Part shown: piece by piece, positions 53,317 through 62,093 of the stretch | Position numbering within the stretch: position 1 is the stretch's first letter | How the letters are laid out: each line of letters starts with the position of its first letter | Source: Spirosoma arboris | GTDB lineage: Bacteria; Bacteroidota; Bacteroidia; Cytophagales; Spirosomataceae | DNA: 64,000 nucleotides | Assembly: GCF_009754945.1 (NCBI RefSeq) | Contig: NZ_WPIN01000007.1 | Span: forward strand, 186,001-250,000 | Direction of reading: 5' to 3' | Notes under the pieces: generated by a model | Databases searched by the model: none | The model's input: the letters and a program-made list of their open reading frames with translations, nothing else | Told to the model about the DNA's origin: nothing | Made by a program: the position numbers and the translations under genes

Positions 53317-56300
53317 ATGAAATCTATTCTACTACTACGAAGCATGATCGGGCTGGTTTGTCTACTGCTGGTCACGTTAGTGAGTCAGGCACAGTCGGCA
53401 CGCACCCTGACGGGACGTATCACTGATGCCACTACCAATGGAGCGCTGCCAGGCGTTAACGTCCTGGTTAAAGGAACCCAGCAAGGGACAACCACCAATG
53501 CAGACGGCCAGTATACACTAAACGTATCGGCTGGTGCTACTACATTAACCTTCTCCTTTATTGGCTATGTATCGCAAGATGTAGACATTGCCAATCGGAG
53601 CACTATCGACGTTAGCTTAAAGGCCGATGATCGTTCGCTAAACGAAGTGGTTGTGGTTGGTTACGGAACCCAACGCAAGATTGAAACGACAGGCTCAATT
53701 GCTTCGGTAAAAGCCGCGGATCTGGTACAAACGCCGGTGGCTAACGTTGCGCAAGGTTTGCAATCGCGGGTTGCCGGGGTTCAGGTAAATCAGAATACGG
53801 GGGCGCCCGGTGGGAACATCAGCGTGCGGATTCGGGGAACAAACTCGATCAACGGAAGTTCTGAACCACTGTATGTTGTGGATGGCATTCAGATTTCGAA
53901 CAGTGGTGGCATTACCGATGTCAGTCCACTTTCGACCATCAACCCGAACGATATTGAGTCAGTAGAAATCCTGAAAGATGCCTCGGCATCAGCCATTTAC
54001 GGATCACGGGCGGCTAACGGCGTTGTGCTGATTACGACCAAACGAGGTAAAACCGGTGCCACACGCGTCACAATTGACAGTTACTATGGTGTACAAAATG
54101 TCAATAAAACCTTACCGGTTTTGAACGCGGCTCAATTTGGACAGTTAGAAAATGAGGTTTTCAAAAACAATTTCTACCCCGATCCTGCATCGCTGGGCGA
54201 AGGCACGAACTGGCAAAATCTCATTTTCCGTCAGGCAGCTATCCAAAACCACCAGTTGTCGATTAACGGCGGGAACGAAAAAACGCAGGTAGCCCTTTCG
54301 GCTAACTATTTCAATCAGGATGGTATTATTATCAATTCTGCTTTCAAACGGTATTCATATCGACTGAACGTTGACCATCGGGTAAGCAAATTACTGAAAG
54401 TAGGCACCAGTCTCTTAGGTAGTTATGCGATCAATTCGGGGGTTACAACGGGTTCAGAAACGATCGGAGATGCGGGCGTTGTAACAAACTCCATTCTCGG
54501 CGCAGCCATTGGTGCACCGCCAACACTGGTCCCTTACCGTGCTGACGGTACACTTTTCCCATTTGGCGAGCAAGCCGGCGGCCAATATCGGGAAGTTACC
54601 AATCCGCTCACCTTCGCCAGTATCCTGAACCGGAACGCCATCAAACGAACTCTTGTCAATTTCTATGCTGATTTCACCATTTTGAAAGGCTTAACGTACC
54701 GGGCATCGTTCAATGCGGATTTGCAAAGTAGCTTACGTGATGGGTATTCGCCCCGTTCGATTGTAAACAAAGCGGATTTGAATGACAATTCAGGCTCAGG
54801 CTTTAAAGTAAATACGAACGGGCTGGCTTTGCTACACGAAAGTATCCTGACGTATAGTACGATATTCTCCCAGCATCACTCCTTTAAAGCAACGGCGGTA
54901 GTGGCATCCCAATCAGAGGACAATAATTCAAATCAGATCAACGCCACTGGCTTTCCGAACGATGCTACCCAAAACGAAGCTCTGCAACTGGCACTAACCC
55001 GTACGGTTACCAGCAGCCGGAATCGTACTCGCCTGGATTCGTACCTGGCCCGCATCAATTATGGCTATAAAGACAAGTATTTTCTGGATTTGACCGCTCG
55101 GGTCGATGGGTCGAGTAAATTCGGGGCAAACCACAAGTATGGTTTATTCCCGGCCGTTTCTGCAGGTTGGCGTATTATTGAGGAGCCGTTTGCCAAAAAT
55201 ATTTCCTGGCTTTCCGATTTAAAACTACGTGGTAGCTACGGTATTACCGGAAATGCTGGCGGTCTTAACCCGTATCAGTCACTGGCAACCGTTTCAGCTT
55301 CAGGAAGTGATTATAACATCAATCACACGTATGTAACGGGCATTAACCCATCGGGCATTGCCAACCCCGATTTGCGTTGGGAAAAATCGGCCCAGGCGGA
55401 TATCGGTCTTGATATTAGCCTCCTCAACAATCGCATCAGTATCATTGTCGATGCGTATCAGAAAACCACAAAAGACTTACTGTACGTGAAAGGACTGCCA
55501 TTGAGTTCTGGCTATGGCACGATCACCGGCAACTTTGCCTCACTGGAAAACAAGGGGCTGGAGTTTGCTGTAAACGCCCGGATTTTAGATGGTCCACTGA
55601 AATGGAATGTTGCCGGTAACATGACCATAAATAGAAATAAGGTACTGGATCTGGACGGTGGCACTACGCAGGAACGGTTCATTACCGCTTATTCGGTGTT
55701 GAAAGTAGGCCAGCCGTTGGGTGTTTTCAAAACTTACGTTTACGACGGTATCAACCAAACCGGCGAGTCAATTCTGCCTGGTTATGACGGTCGTTTGGGC
55801 GGCCTGAAAGTGAAGGATATTAACGGTGACGGTACCATTTCGGCTGCCGATCAGGTGATTACCGGCAATCCAAACCCAAAGTTTATTTATGGTTTTTCTA
55901 CCAATCTGTCTTTCAAAGGATTTGATCTGAGCATGTTCCTATCGGGTTCGCAAGGCAATGACATTTACAACGCAGCCCGCCTTTCGTTCGAGATGCCGCT
56001 GGGACAACGGAATCAATTGGCAGGTCTTGCCGATCGTTGGTCGCCTACCAATCCAAGTAACCAGTACGTGAGTGGTTTTCAGGCCGGTCGTCTGCCTGTG
56101 ACGAGTCAGGTAGTTGAAGATGGTTCGTACCTACGCTGTAAGAACCTGACGCTGGGCTATACATTGCCACGTATCAAAGGAGTTCAGCAAATTCGAGTGT
56201 ATGTGAGCACCAATAACCTGTTCACAATCACGAAATACAGCGGTTTCGATCCAGAAGTGAATACCTATGCCGGTTCAAATACCGCCATCGGTATCGACAA

Positions 56301-56355
56301 TCTGGTGTATCCACAAGCTAAATCATTCCTGGGCGGTCTTCAGGTAACTTTTTAA
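53317..56355 (+). CDS. SusC/RagA TonB-linked outer-membrane transporter
   Basis: 1012 residues from ATG 53317 with a signal peptide (~1-26, ending SQA|Q). A CarboxypepD_reg-like domain (TGRITDATTNGALPGVNVLVKGTQQGTTTNADG) is followed by the plug with NEVVVVGYGTQRK and LYVVDGIQI...IESVEILKDASASAIYGSRAANGVVLITTK, the SusC signature. The barrel (~250-1012) ends QAKSFLGGLQVTF with a terminal Phe. With SusD it imports oligosaccharides using TonB. No ECF sigma or anti-sigma gene is adjacent, so the nearby LacI regulator is the probable controller. Confidence 0.95.
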   Translation: MKSILLLRSMIGLVCLLLVTLVSQAQSARTLTGRITDATTNGALPGVNVLVKGTQQGTTTNADGQYTLNVSAGATTLTFSFIGYVSQDVDIANRSTIDVSLKADDRSLNEVVVVGYGTQRKIETTGSIASVKAADLVQTPVANVAQGLQSRVAGVQVNQNTGAPGGNISVRIRGTNSINGSSEPLYVVDGIQISNSGGITDVSPLSTINPNDIESVEILKDASASAIYGSRAANGVVLITTKRGKTGATRVTIDSYYGVQNVNKTLPVLNAAQFGQLENEVFKNNFYPDPASLGEGTNWQNLIFRQAAIQNHQLSINGGNEKTQVALSANYFNQDGIIINSAFKRYSYRLNVDHRVSKLLKVGTSLLGSYAINSGVTTGSETIGDAGVVTNSILGAAIGAPPTLVPYRADGTLFPFGEQAGGQYREVTNPLTFASILNRNAIKRTLVNFYADFTILKGLTYRASFNADLQSSLRDGYSPRSIVNKADLNDNSGSGFKVNTNGLALLHESILTYSTIFSQHHSFKATAVVASQSEDNNSNQINATGFPNDATQNEALQLALTRTVTSSRNRTRLDSYLARINYGYKDKYFLDLTARVDGSSKFGANHKYGLFPAVSAGWRIIEEPFAKNISWLSDLKLRGSYGITGNAGGLNPYQSLATVSASGSDYNINHTYVTGINPSGIANPDLRWEKSAQADIGLDISLLNNRISIIVDAYQKTTKDLLYVKGLPLSSGYGTITGNFASLENKGLEFAVNARILDGPLKWNVAGNMTINRNKVLDLDGGTTQERFITAYSVLKVGQPLGVFKTYVYDGINQTGESILPGYDGRLGGLKVKDINGDGTISAADQVITGNPNPKFIYGFSTNLSFKGFDLSMFLSGSQGNDIYNAARLSFEMPLGQRNQLAGLADRWSPTNPSNQYVSGFQAGRLPVTSQVVEDGSYLRCKNLTLGYTLPRIKGVQQIRVYVSTNNLFTITKYSGFDPEVNTYAGSNTAIGIDNLVYPQAKSFLGGLQVTF

Positions 56356-56358
56356 ACA

Positions 56359-56447
56359 ATGAGCGAAAGAGTGAATGAGTGAAAGAGCGACCAAACCGCC
56401 TTCATGAACAATCCCTTCACTCTTTCGCCATTCACTCTTTCGCTCTT
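56359..56447. repeat. Spacer-filling inverted repeat, susC-susD
   Basis: Left arm 56359-56390 and right arm 56416-56447 pair imperfectly over ~30 bp. They are made of the same GAGTGAA and GAGCGAAA units as the accB-accC element at 31063-31140. The element runs from 4 bases after the susC stop to 7 bases before the susD ATG. Confidence 0.8.
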
Positions 56448-56454
56448 TAAGCAC

Positions 56455-57930
56455 ATGAAAAAGATACTTATTCCTATACTAGTTGCCTTCGGTCTGGCTT
56501 CCTGCCAGTTAGACGAGACCATTTATTCGTCCATTTACACCGAAGCTTTTTACAAAACAGCTGCCGATGCGGAGAAAGGGCTTATTGCCGCTTACGATCC
56601 GTTCGCAGATATGTACAGTGGCCCGGCTGGAACGCTGATCGCTGATTTCAGCGACGACCAGACTTATCCACGTGGTGTGGTGGGCCGGAATACATTGACG
56701 CTTTTTACGTACGACGTCAACTATACAACTCAGAAGAGTAATTCACGGGTCAACGAAGCACCCCAGCAAATCTGGACATCAGGCTACGACGGCATTGAAA
56801 AAGCCAACTGGATCATTGCCAAAGTTCCGGCAGCGGTGATGGACGAAACCCGTAAAAAGCAAATTATCGGAGAAGCCTATTATCTACGGGCATTCTACCT
56901 CTGGATGCTCACTAAAAACTTCGGCGATGTCGTGATCAAAACCACTCCCAGCTATTCGCAAACCGATGCTATTATTGGAAAAAGCCCCAAAGCTGATGTT
57001 TACAAACAGATTTATGCGGATTTAGACCTGGCATTCGCGGCCGGTTTGCCATCGTATCCGGCAGTTGATAAAGGTCGTCCGGCTAAAGAAGTAATCAATG
57101 CACTTTATGCGAAAGCGGCATTGTATAACGAAGAATGGCAAAAAGCGCTCGACAAAGCACAGGCGGTGATCACATCGGGGAAATACTCGCTGATGCCGGA
57201 TGTTCGCAACGTGTATAAATACGACCAGGAAGATGCGGCTCGCGTCGAGAATATGTGGGCCTACGAAGTTGATCCAATTTCGCCGGGCCGGGGCCACCAG
57301 TTGACGGGTTTGTGCGGGCCACCTGCCAGCGCCGGACCTGAATACGGCAAAACGACGTTCGGTTCGATGTTCGCGTATCAGTCTTTCTACAATTCATTCA
57401 ATCCTGTGGACAAGCGCCGTCTTTTACTCGACACGACCTACGTGGATAAAAATGGCAAAACCGTTCCACAAAAGAGCATTACGCCCATCACGACCGACGG
57501 TGTGTTGATCAAAAAATACCAGGACCCGGTTTCGACGTTGAATGAAATTAATAATATCCCAATCTTCCGACTGGCTGATATGTACCTGATTGCCGCCGAG
57601 GCTGAAGCTCGACTAAACGGCGCGACTCCCTTAGCTTATGGCTATATCAACACTATTCGTAAACGGGCTGGCTTACCAGATCTACAAACAGGCCTGAGCA
57701 AAGATGCTTTCGTGGATGCTGTTCTTCAGGAACGGGCCTGGGAGTTTTTTGCCGAAGGCGACCGCTGGTACGACCTCACTCGTACGGGCAAATTTCTGAC
57801 AGTTATTCCCAAAGCTGTCAACTCGGTTTATCCAGTCCGAACAGTAGCAGCAAAGAACAAATATTTCCCAATTCCGCAGGACGAAATCAACGCGAATCCA
57901 AAGCTGGAGCAAAACCCGGATTGGAAGTAA
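56455..57930 (+). CDS. SusD/RagB family glycan-binding lipoprotein
   Basis: 491 residues from ATG 56455; an upstream in-frame ATG at 56404 lies in the hairpin and is rejected. The lipoprotein signal is KKILIPILVAFGLASC with Cys17. The SusD TPR helices begin FYKTAADAEKGLIAAYDPF and contain GEAYYLRAFYLWMLTKNFGDV. Near the C-terminus are RLADMYLIAAEAEARLNG and VLQERAWEFFAEGDRWYDL. It binds glycans at the cell surface and lids the SusC barrel. It directly follows susC. Confidence 0.95.
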   Translation: MKKILIPILVAFGLASCQLDETIYSSIYTEAFYKTAADAEKGLIAAYDPFADMYSGPAGTLIADFSDDQTYPRGVVGRNTLTLFTYDVNYTTQKSNSRVNEAPQQIWTSGYDGIEKANWIIAKVPAAVMDETRKKQIIGEAYYLRAFYLWMLTKNFGDVVIKTTPSYSQTDAIIGKSPKADVYKQIYADLDLAFAAGLPSYPAVDKGRPAKEVINALYAKAALYNEEWQKALDKAQAVITSGKYSLMPDVRNVYKYDQEDAARVENMWAYEVDPISPGRGHQLTGLCGPPASAGPEYGKTTFGSMFAYQSFYNSFNPVDKRRLLLDTTYVDKNGKTVPQKSITPITTDGVLIKKYQDPVSTLNEINNIPIFRLADMYLIAAEAEARLNGATPLAYGYINTIRKRAGLPDLQTGLSKDAFVDAVLQERAWEFFAEGDRWYDLTRTGKFLTVIPKAVNSVYPVRTVAAKNKYFPIPQDEINANPKLEQNPDWK

Positions 57931-58029
57931 GAGGCCATTTTTGTCATCCCGACATCAGGAGGGATCTCAGGCATCAGGCAACTTGAGATCCGAGATCCCT
58001 CCTGCGTCGGGATGACAAAAATGAGCCTC
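57931..58029. repeat. Dispersed palindromic repeat, ~37-bp arms
   Basis: GAGGC-CATTTTTGTCATCCC... (57931-57967) and its near reverse complement ending at 58029 (GAGATCCCTCCTGCGTCGGGATGAC...) pair with two small bulges, leaving a ~25-base loop. GTCATCCCGAC...AGGAGGGATCTC is of a type I know as recurring in other Bacteroidota genomes (general memory, not a search). It begins 1 base after the susD stop. Confidence 0.8.
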
Positions 58030-58070
58030 CGTGATGCTAAATTAAAAGCAGAGGAAGACCTCATTCAAAA

Positions 58071-59195
58071 ATGACCCGCTCAACGATTTTTCTACTAATC
58101 TTCTTTACTCTTTCCGGCTTTTCGGAACGACCAGATAGGCTTGTCAGAAAGTCGGAGAAAATACGGGAGTTTACCATCGTCGAAAACGACACGACGTCTT
58201 ATACGCTCAAGCTGGCTTTTGATGACCAGGATCGGCCAGCTTATTTCTTCCGAAATGTATTTACACCTGTATGCCTGACAGGTGAGTGTAAACCGGTGTA
58301 TATTAATTTCTACTGGGACTTGCTGGGCAATTACACGCGCTACGATTTGCCGCCGGGCGAAGTGCTGACCAAAATGGATCACCGGGAATTCAGGCAGGAA
58401 GACTACGATAAGCTGCGGGATATTCTGGACAATACAAACTCATTGCTCAAAGACGTAGCGATGGAGGATTTGGTCGGAAAAGGCACCGAAAATCTAGCTG
58501 ACTCTGTAGATGCGAAGGCTGGTGCTACCTTGAAAACCGTCAAAAATGAGGTGATTGATGGCGCGGTGTATACCTGTTATACACTTTGGCACATCGCTCA
58601 TGGAAAGGTGGCCGATGAAATGCAAAAGATAACTGAATCGTACCGGACAGACGACTTGTTACACCGGTTCCTGACCAGCAGCAATTACCATTACCAATAC
58701 TGGGCAATGGAGAAAGTTTTTGATAAAACCGGAAATGTAACAGCGTCGTTCACGCCTGATATTCTGCAAATCATCCGAGGGAAAAACATTTTTACGGCCC
58801 GTTCAGCTTTACAAAAACTCGACAATTTATTTTTTGCTGGCAATGCTCGTCAAGTATGGCTTTGGGAGACATACCAATCGGCGGGTTATCCATTACAAAT
58901 CGTGATTTTGAAGAAACTGGCCAAAATCCCGTTTCAAAATTCGCTGGCCGAATCAACCGCGAAATCAATGATTAACGCCAACCGGGAGCAGTTTACGTTG
59001 ATGCTCAAGTTGCTGGCAGCCCAACCCAAACTACCCGAAAAAGTCCTGCTAACGATGGCAAATCAATTGGATACGCCCAATCAGGAATATGCAACTGAGA
59101 TCAACCGAGTCTTAACGTCTTTCCACCCAAAGAACCCCACCATTGTGGCGAAGATGAACGCCTTTAAAAATAAAGCTACTCAAACCGAAAAATGA
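58071..59195 (+). CDS. Secreted protein with flavinylation-like DAKAGAT motif
   Basis: 374 residues from ATG 58071, with a hydrophobic signal-like start (STIFLLIFFTLSGF). Residues ~40-180 read LAFDDQDRPAYFFRNVFTP, Cys68 and Cys73 (VCLTGECKP), then DSVDAKAGATLKTVKNEVI and GAVYTCYTLWHIAHG. Asp147-A-K-A-G-A-Thr153 resembles the Dxx(S/T)GAT motif to which ApbE attaches FMN, with Ala150 at the usual Ser/Thr site. ApbE is encoded two genes downstream. Residues ~195-365 look like alpha-helical HEAT-type repeats. I infer a periplasmic flavoprotein that shuttles electrons to or from the neighbouring FAD enzyme. No known family name is certain. Confidence 0.6.
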   Translation: MTRSTIFLLIFFTLSGFSERPDRLVRKSEKIREFTIVENDTTSYTLKLAFDDQDRPAYFFRNVFTPVCLTGECKPVYINFYWDLLGNYTRYDLPPGEVLTKMDHREFRQEDYDKLRDILDNTNSLLKDVAMEDLVGKGTENLADSVDAKAGATLKTVKNEVIDGAVYTCYTLWHIAHGKVADEMQKITESYRTDDLLHRFLTSSNYHYQYWAMEKVFDKTGNVTASFTPDILQIIRGKNIFTARSALQKLDNLFFAGNARQVWLWETYQSAGYPLQIVILKKLAKIPFQNSLAESTAKSMINANREQFTLMLKLLAAQPKLPEKVLLTMANQLDTPNQEYATEINRVLTSFHPKNPTIVAKMNAFKNKATQTEK

Positions 59196-59196
59196 G

Positions 59197-61005
59197 ATGA
59201 AATCAATTTATCAACTTCTGTTCTTCCTGTTGCTTTCTCTGCCTTTGGCGGCTCAGGATCAGGTTTTCGTCGAGACGGAGTCGTTTCAGAATAAAGGCGG
59301 CTGGGTAATCGATCAGCAATCCTTTGTGGTTATCGGTTCCTCCTACATGATGGCCCACGGTATGGGACGCCCGGTAAAGGACGCGACCACAACCGTTAGC
59401 TTCCCCAAAAAAGGGAAATACCAACTCTGGGTACGCACCAAAGACTGGGCACCTTTCCCGAAAGGGCCCGGAAAATTTCAGGTTGTGGTTGACAACCAGC
59501 CCGTAAAGATGGTCTTCGGCGAAAGTGGTTCGGACGAATGGAAATGGTACAACGGCGGAGAAGTTGACATTAAAAATGATCAGACCAGTCTGACTCTGCA
59601 CGATTTAACCGGTTTCAACGGACGCTGCGACGCGATTCTATTCACCAACGCCCCCAAATTCACACCACCCGATAAGCTGGAAGCGCTGACTACTTTTCGG
59701 AATAAACTACTCAATCTGACCGGCACAACGGCCAATGCGGGTCAGTTCGATCTGGTCGTTGTAGGAGGAGGCATTGCGGGAACCTGTGCCGCACTTTCTG
59801 CCGCTCGTATGGGCTTAAAAGTGGCCCTGATTCAGGATCGCCCCCTGTTAGGTGGGAATAATAGCTCGGAGGTTCGGGTACACCTTCGGGGAGAAACCGA
59901 TCAGAATCATTACCCTAAACTTGGACGTATCGTTCGGGAAATGGACAATGGCGATCCGGGCAATGGAAATCCGAACGGCAATGAGTATGGCGACGCTCGT
60001 AAAATTGCCATCGTGAAAGCCGAACGGAACATTAAGCTGTTTCTGAACACCCACGTGTATAAAGCCGAAAAAGAGAAGGATAAAGTGACCGCTGTTGTGG
60101 GTCGAGATATTGCCACCAACAAGGAAACTCGCTTTGAAGGAACCTACTTTGCCGACTGTACCGGCGATGGAACGCTAGGCTATCTAATTGGTGCTGATTA
60201 CCGGTTTGGCCGCGAGAGTAAGGCCGAAACGGGTGAATCGCTGGCCGCTGAAAAATCGGATGACTTTACGCTGGGAACATCCAATCTATGGGCATCACTT
60301 GATCGCGACACCGTTTCGTCGTTCCCCGAAGTGCCTTGGGCGCTACCTTTTTCGGATGAATATCACATCGACGAAGCTCGCTCTGACTGGCAGTGGGAAA
60401 CCGGTTTTGGGAATTATAACACTATCACCGACGCCGAGAAGATCCGCGATCATAACCTACGCGCCATCTACGGCAACTGGTCGTATCTGAAGACCAACAA
60501 AAAAGAAAAATACGCAAAACGTGAACTCGCCTGGGTTGCCTACATCGGCGGCAAGCGCGAATCCCGCCGATTACTTGGCGATCATATTCTGAATCAGATG
60601 GATATTCAGGAGGGGAAACAGTACCCCGATGGAACCGTAACAGCAACCTGGACAATTGACCTCCATTTTCCAGATCCCAAAAACAGTAAGTACTTTGAGG
60701 GTCAGGAGTTTTTTGCTGGAACGAAACACATCAAAGTGGCTCCGTACACCATTCCTTATCGCTGTCTGTATTCGAAGAATATTTCCAACCTGTTTATGGC
60801 TGGTCGTAACATCAGCACCACGCACGTAGCGTTTGGCAGTACGCGCGTCATGCGTACCTGCGGTATGATGGGCGAGGTTGTTGGCTTTGCATCCTATGTG
60901 GCTAAAAAATACAACACGACCCCACGAGGTGTTTATCAGGAACACTTGCCGGAATTTATGGCAATCATCAAAGATGAACCGACAACTGCGAATAGCAAAC
61001 CGTAA
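59197..61005 (+). CDS. Secreted FAD-dependent oxidoreductase
   Basis: 602 residues from ATG 59197, one base after the previous stop, so probably co-translated. The signal peptide ends near residue 20 (LPLAA|Q). Residues ~25-155 form a beta-sandwich like a carbohydrate-binding module (KGKYQLWVRTKDWAP, KFQVVVDNQPVKMVF). From ~185 an FAD_oxidored (PF12831-type) domain begins: DLVVVGGGIAGTCAALSAAR, then GGNNSSEVRVHLRGETDQ, TYFADCTGDGTLGYLIGADYRFGRES, and FMAGRNISTTHVAFGSTRVMRTCGMMG. Family members oxidise sugars or glycosides. It probably acts outside the cytoplasm on a glycan-derived substrate. Confidence 0.85.
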   Translation: MKSIYQLLFFLLLSLPLAAQDQVFVETESFQNKGGWVIDQQSFVVIGSSYMMAHGMGRPVKDATTTVSFPKKGKYQLWVRTKDWAPFPKGPGKFQVVVDNQPVKMVFGESGSDEWKWYNGGEVDIKNDQTSLTLHDLTGFNGRCDAILFTNAPKFTPPDKLEALTTFRNKLLNLTGTTANAGQFDLVVVGGGIAGTCAALSAARMGLKVALIQDRPLLGGNNSSEVRVHLRGETDQNHYPKLGRIVREMDNGDPGNGNPNGNEYGDARKIAIVKAERNIKLFLNTHVYKAEKEKDKVTAVVGRDIATNKETRFEGTYFADCTGDGTLGYLIGADYRFGRESKAETGESLAAEKSDDFTLGTSNLWASLDRDTVSSFPEVPWALPFSDEYHIDEARSDWQWETGFGNYNTITDAEKIRDHNLRAIYGNWSYLKTNKKEKYAKRELAWVAYIGGKRESRRLLGDHILNQMDIQEGKQYPDGTVTATWTIDLHFPDPKNSKYFEGQEFFAGTKHIKVAPYTIPYRCLYSKNISNLFMAGRNISTTHVAFGSTRVMRTCGMMGEVVGFASYVAKKYNTTPRGVYQEHLPEFMAIIKDEPTTANSKP

Positions 61006-62032
61006 GATTTCCCACGTTCCTCCCCTCTCCCGTTTTGGGCGGTCCGCCGTCGCGGGAGAGGGGCTATATTACTGGTTGACCCTATTTCTCCTAATACCCT
61101 CTTTTTCAAAGGCCACCGAACTGCCAATGATCAATCTGGAAGGAGAAGCGCAGGGTACAACGTATCACATCAAGTACCGGGATGAGCGGCAGCGAAATTT
61201 CAAAAAAGAAATTGACTCAGTTCTGATAACGATCGACAAATGCCTGTCGACCTATCAGGCAGATTCCGAAATTTCGCGGTTCAATCGGTCGGAGATGCAC
61301 AAGTTTGAATGGCCTTATTTTTATCCGGTTTTGAAAAAATCGGAAGTGGTATTCCGAGAAACGAATGGGGCCTTCGATCCAACCGTGATGCCGCTGGTAG
61401 AAGCTTACGGATTTGGCCCTAAAAAAATACGATTGACAGAGCCGATAAATATCGACTCATTAATACAACTGGTTGGTTTCCAGAAAATTTCGTTTGACTC
61501 TTTGTCTATTCGGAAGCTAAAGAAAAACATACGTCTGGATTTCAATGGGATTGCCCAGGGTTACTCGGTCGATGTCGTAGCGGAGTTTCTGGAAAGCAAA
61601 GGAATTGATCGGTACATGGTGGAAATCGGCGGAGAGGTTCGTACCAAAGGGCAGAAAGGTGAAGGTCAAGTCTGGACAATTGGCATCGAGAATCCACTCC
61701 AGCCCGGAAAAATGCTGACGACAATGAAACTGGTAAATCGGGCAATGACAACTGCCGGAAACTACCGAAACCATTACGAGTCGAACGGCCAGACATTTAG
61801 CCATATCATCAACCCCAAAACGGGTTCGATGGAACAGAGTTCGGTGTTGAGCGTAACGGTTTTTGCACCGGATGCTATTACGGCTGATGGTTATGATACG
61901 GCGTTTTTCGTGATGGGCCTAGATGCCACAAAGCGGTTTCTGGCCAAAAGAAAAGACCTGGACGTATACATTGTTTATACTGGAGAGGACGGTCAGCCAA
62001 AGACATTTATTACAGAGGGATTGAAAAATTGA
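60974..62032 (+). CDS. apbE: FAD:protein FMN transferase ApbE
   Basis: The conserved domain starts near 61120 (INLEGEAQGTTYHIKYRDE) and is complete: DKCLSTYQADSEISRFN, FDPTVMPLVEAYGFG, LDFNGIAQGYSVDVVAEFL, MVEIGGEVRTKG, SHIINPKTG, and the C-terminal DGYDTAFFVMGLDA. It moves FMN from FAD to a Thr of a partner protein. The start is uncertain: ATG 60974 (352 residues, overlapping the FAD gene by 32 bases) runs through a palindrome at 61022-61063 before the hydrophobic signal LYYWLTLFLLIPSFSKA. A TTG at 61076 would skip it. Export fits partners in the periplasm. Confidence 0.9.
   Translation: MNRQLRIANRKISHVPPLSRFGRSAVAGEGLYYWLTLFLLIPSFSKATELPMINLEGEAQGTTYHIKYRDERQRNFKKEIDSVLITIDKCLSTYQADSEISRFNRSEMHKFEWPYFYPVLKKSEVVFRETNGAFDPTVMPLVEAYGFGPKKIRLTEPINIDSLIQLVGFQKISFDSLSIRKLKKNIRLDFNGIAQGYSVDVVAEFLESKGIDRYMVEIGGEVRTKGQKGEGQVWTIGIENPLQPGKMLTTMKLVNRAMTTAGNYRNHYESNGQTFSHIINPKTGSMEQSSVLSVTVFAPDAITADGYDTAFFVMGLDATKRFLAKRKDLDVYIVYTGEDGQPKTFITEGLKN
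61022..61063. repeat. Dispersed GC-rich palindrome inside the apbE 5' end
   Basis: CCCCTCTCCCG (61022-61032) pairs with CGGGAGAGGGG (61053-61063), enclosing the smaller palindrome GGCGGTCCGCC. CCTCTCCC...GGGAGAGG palindromes recur in many bacterial genomes (general memory). Here it sits where the signal-peptide start of ApbE would be. Confidence 0.7.
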
Positions 62033-62037
62033 TATAA

Positions 62038-62067
62038 GTGGTGTCAGTTACTCATAGCTGACACCAC
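62038..62067 (+). repeat. Hairpin between apbE and the next gene
   Basis: GTGGTGTCAG pairs with CTGACACCAC around a 10-base loop. It begins 6 bases after the apbE stop and lacks a T run, so it is an intercistronic hairpin rather than a strong terminator. Confidence 0.6.
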
Positions 62068-62093
62068 AACAGACGAGAAAACAACCATTAACT

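Noticed and set aside
53121-53426. Open frame upstream of and overlapping the susC start
   Set aside because: It begins with TTG, has no family features, and overlaps susC in another frame; the susC signal peptide fixes the true start at 53317.
56404-56454. N-terminal extension of SusD
   Set aside because: It encodes the repeat hairpin (FTLSPFTLSLF) before a proper lipoprotein signal that starts at 56455.
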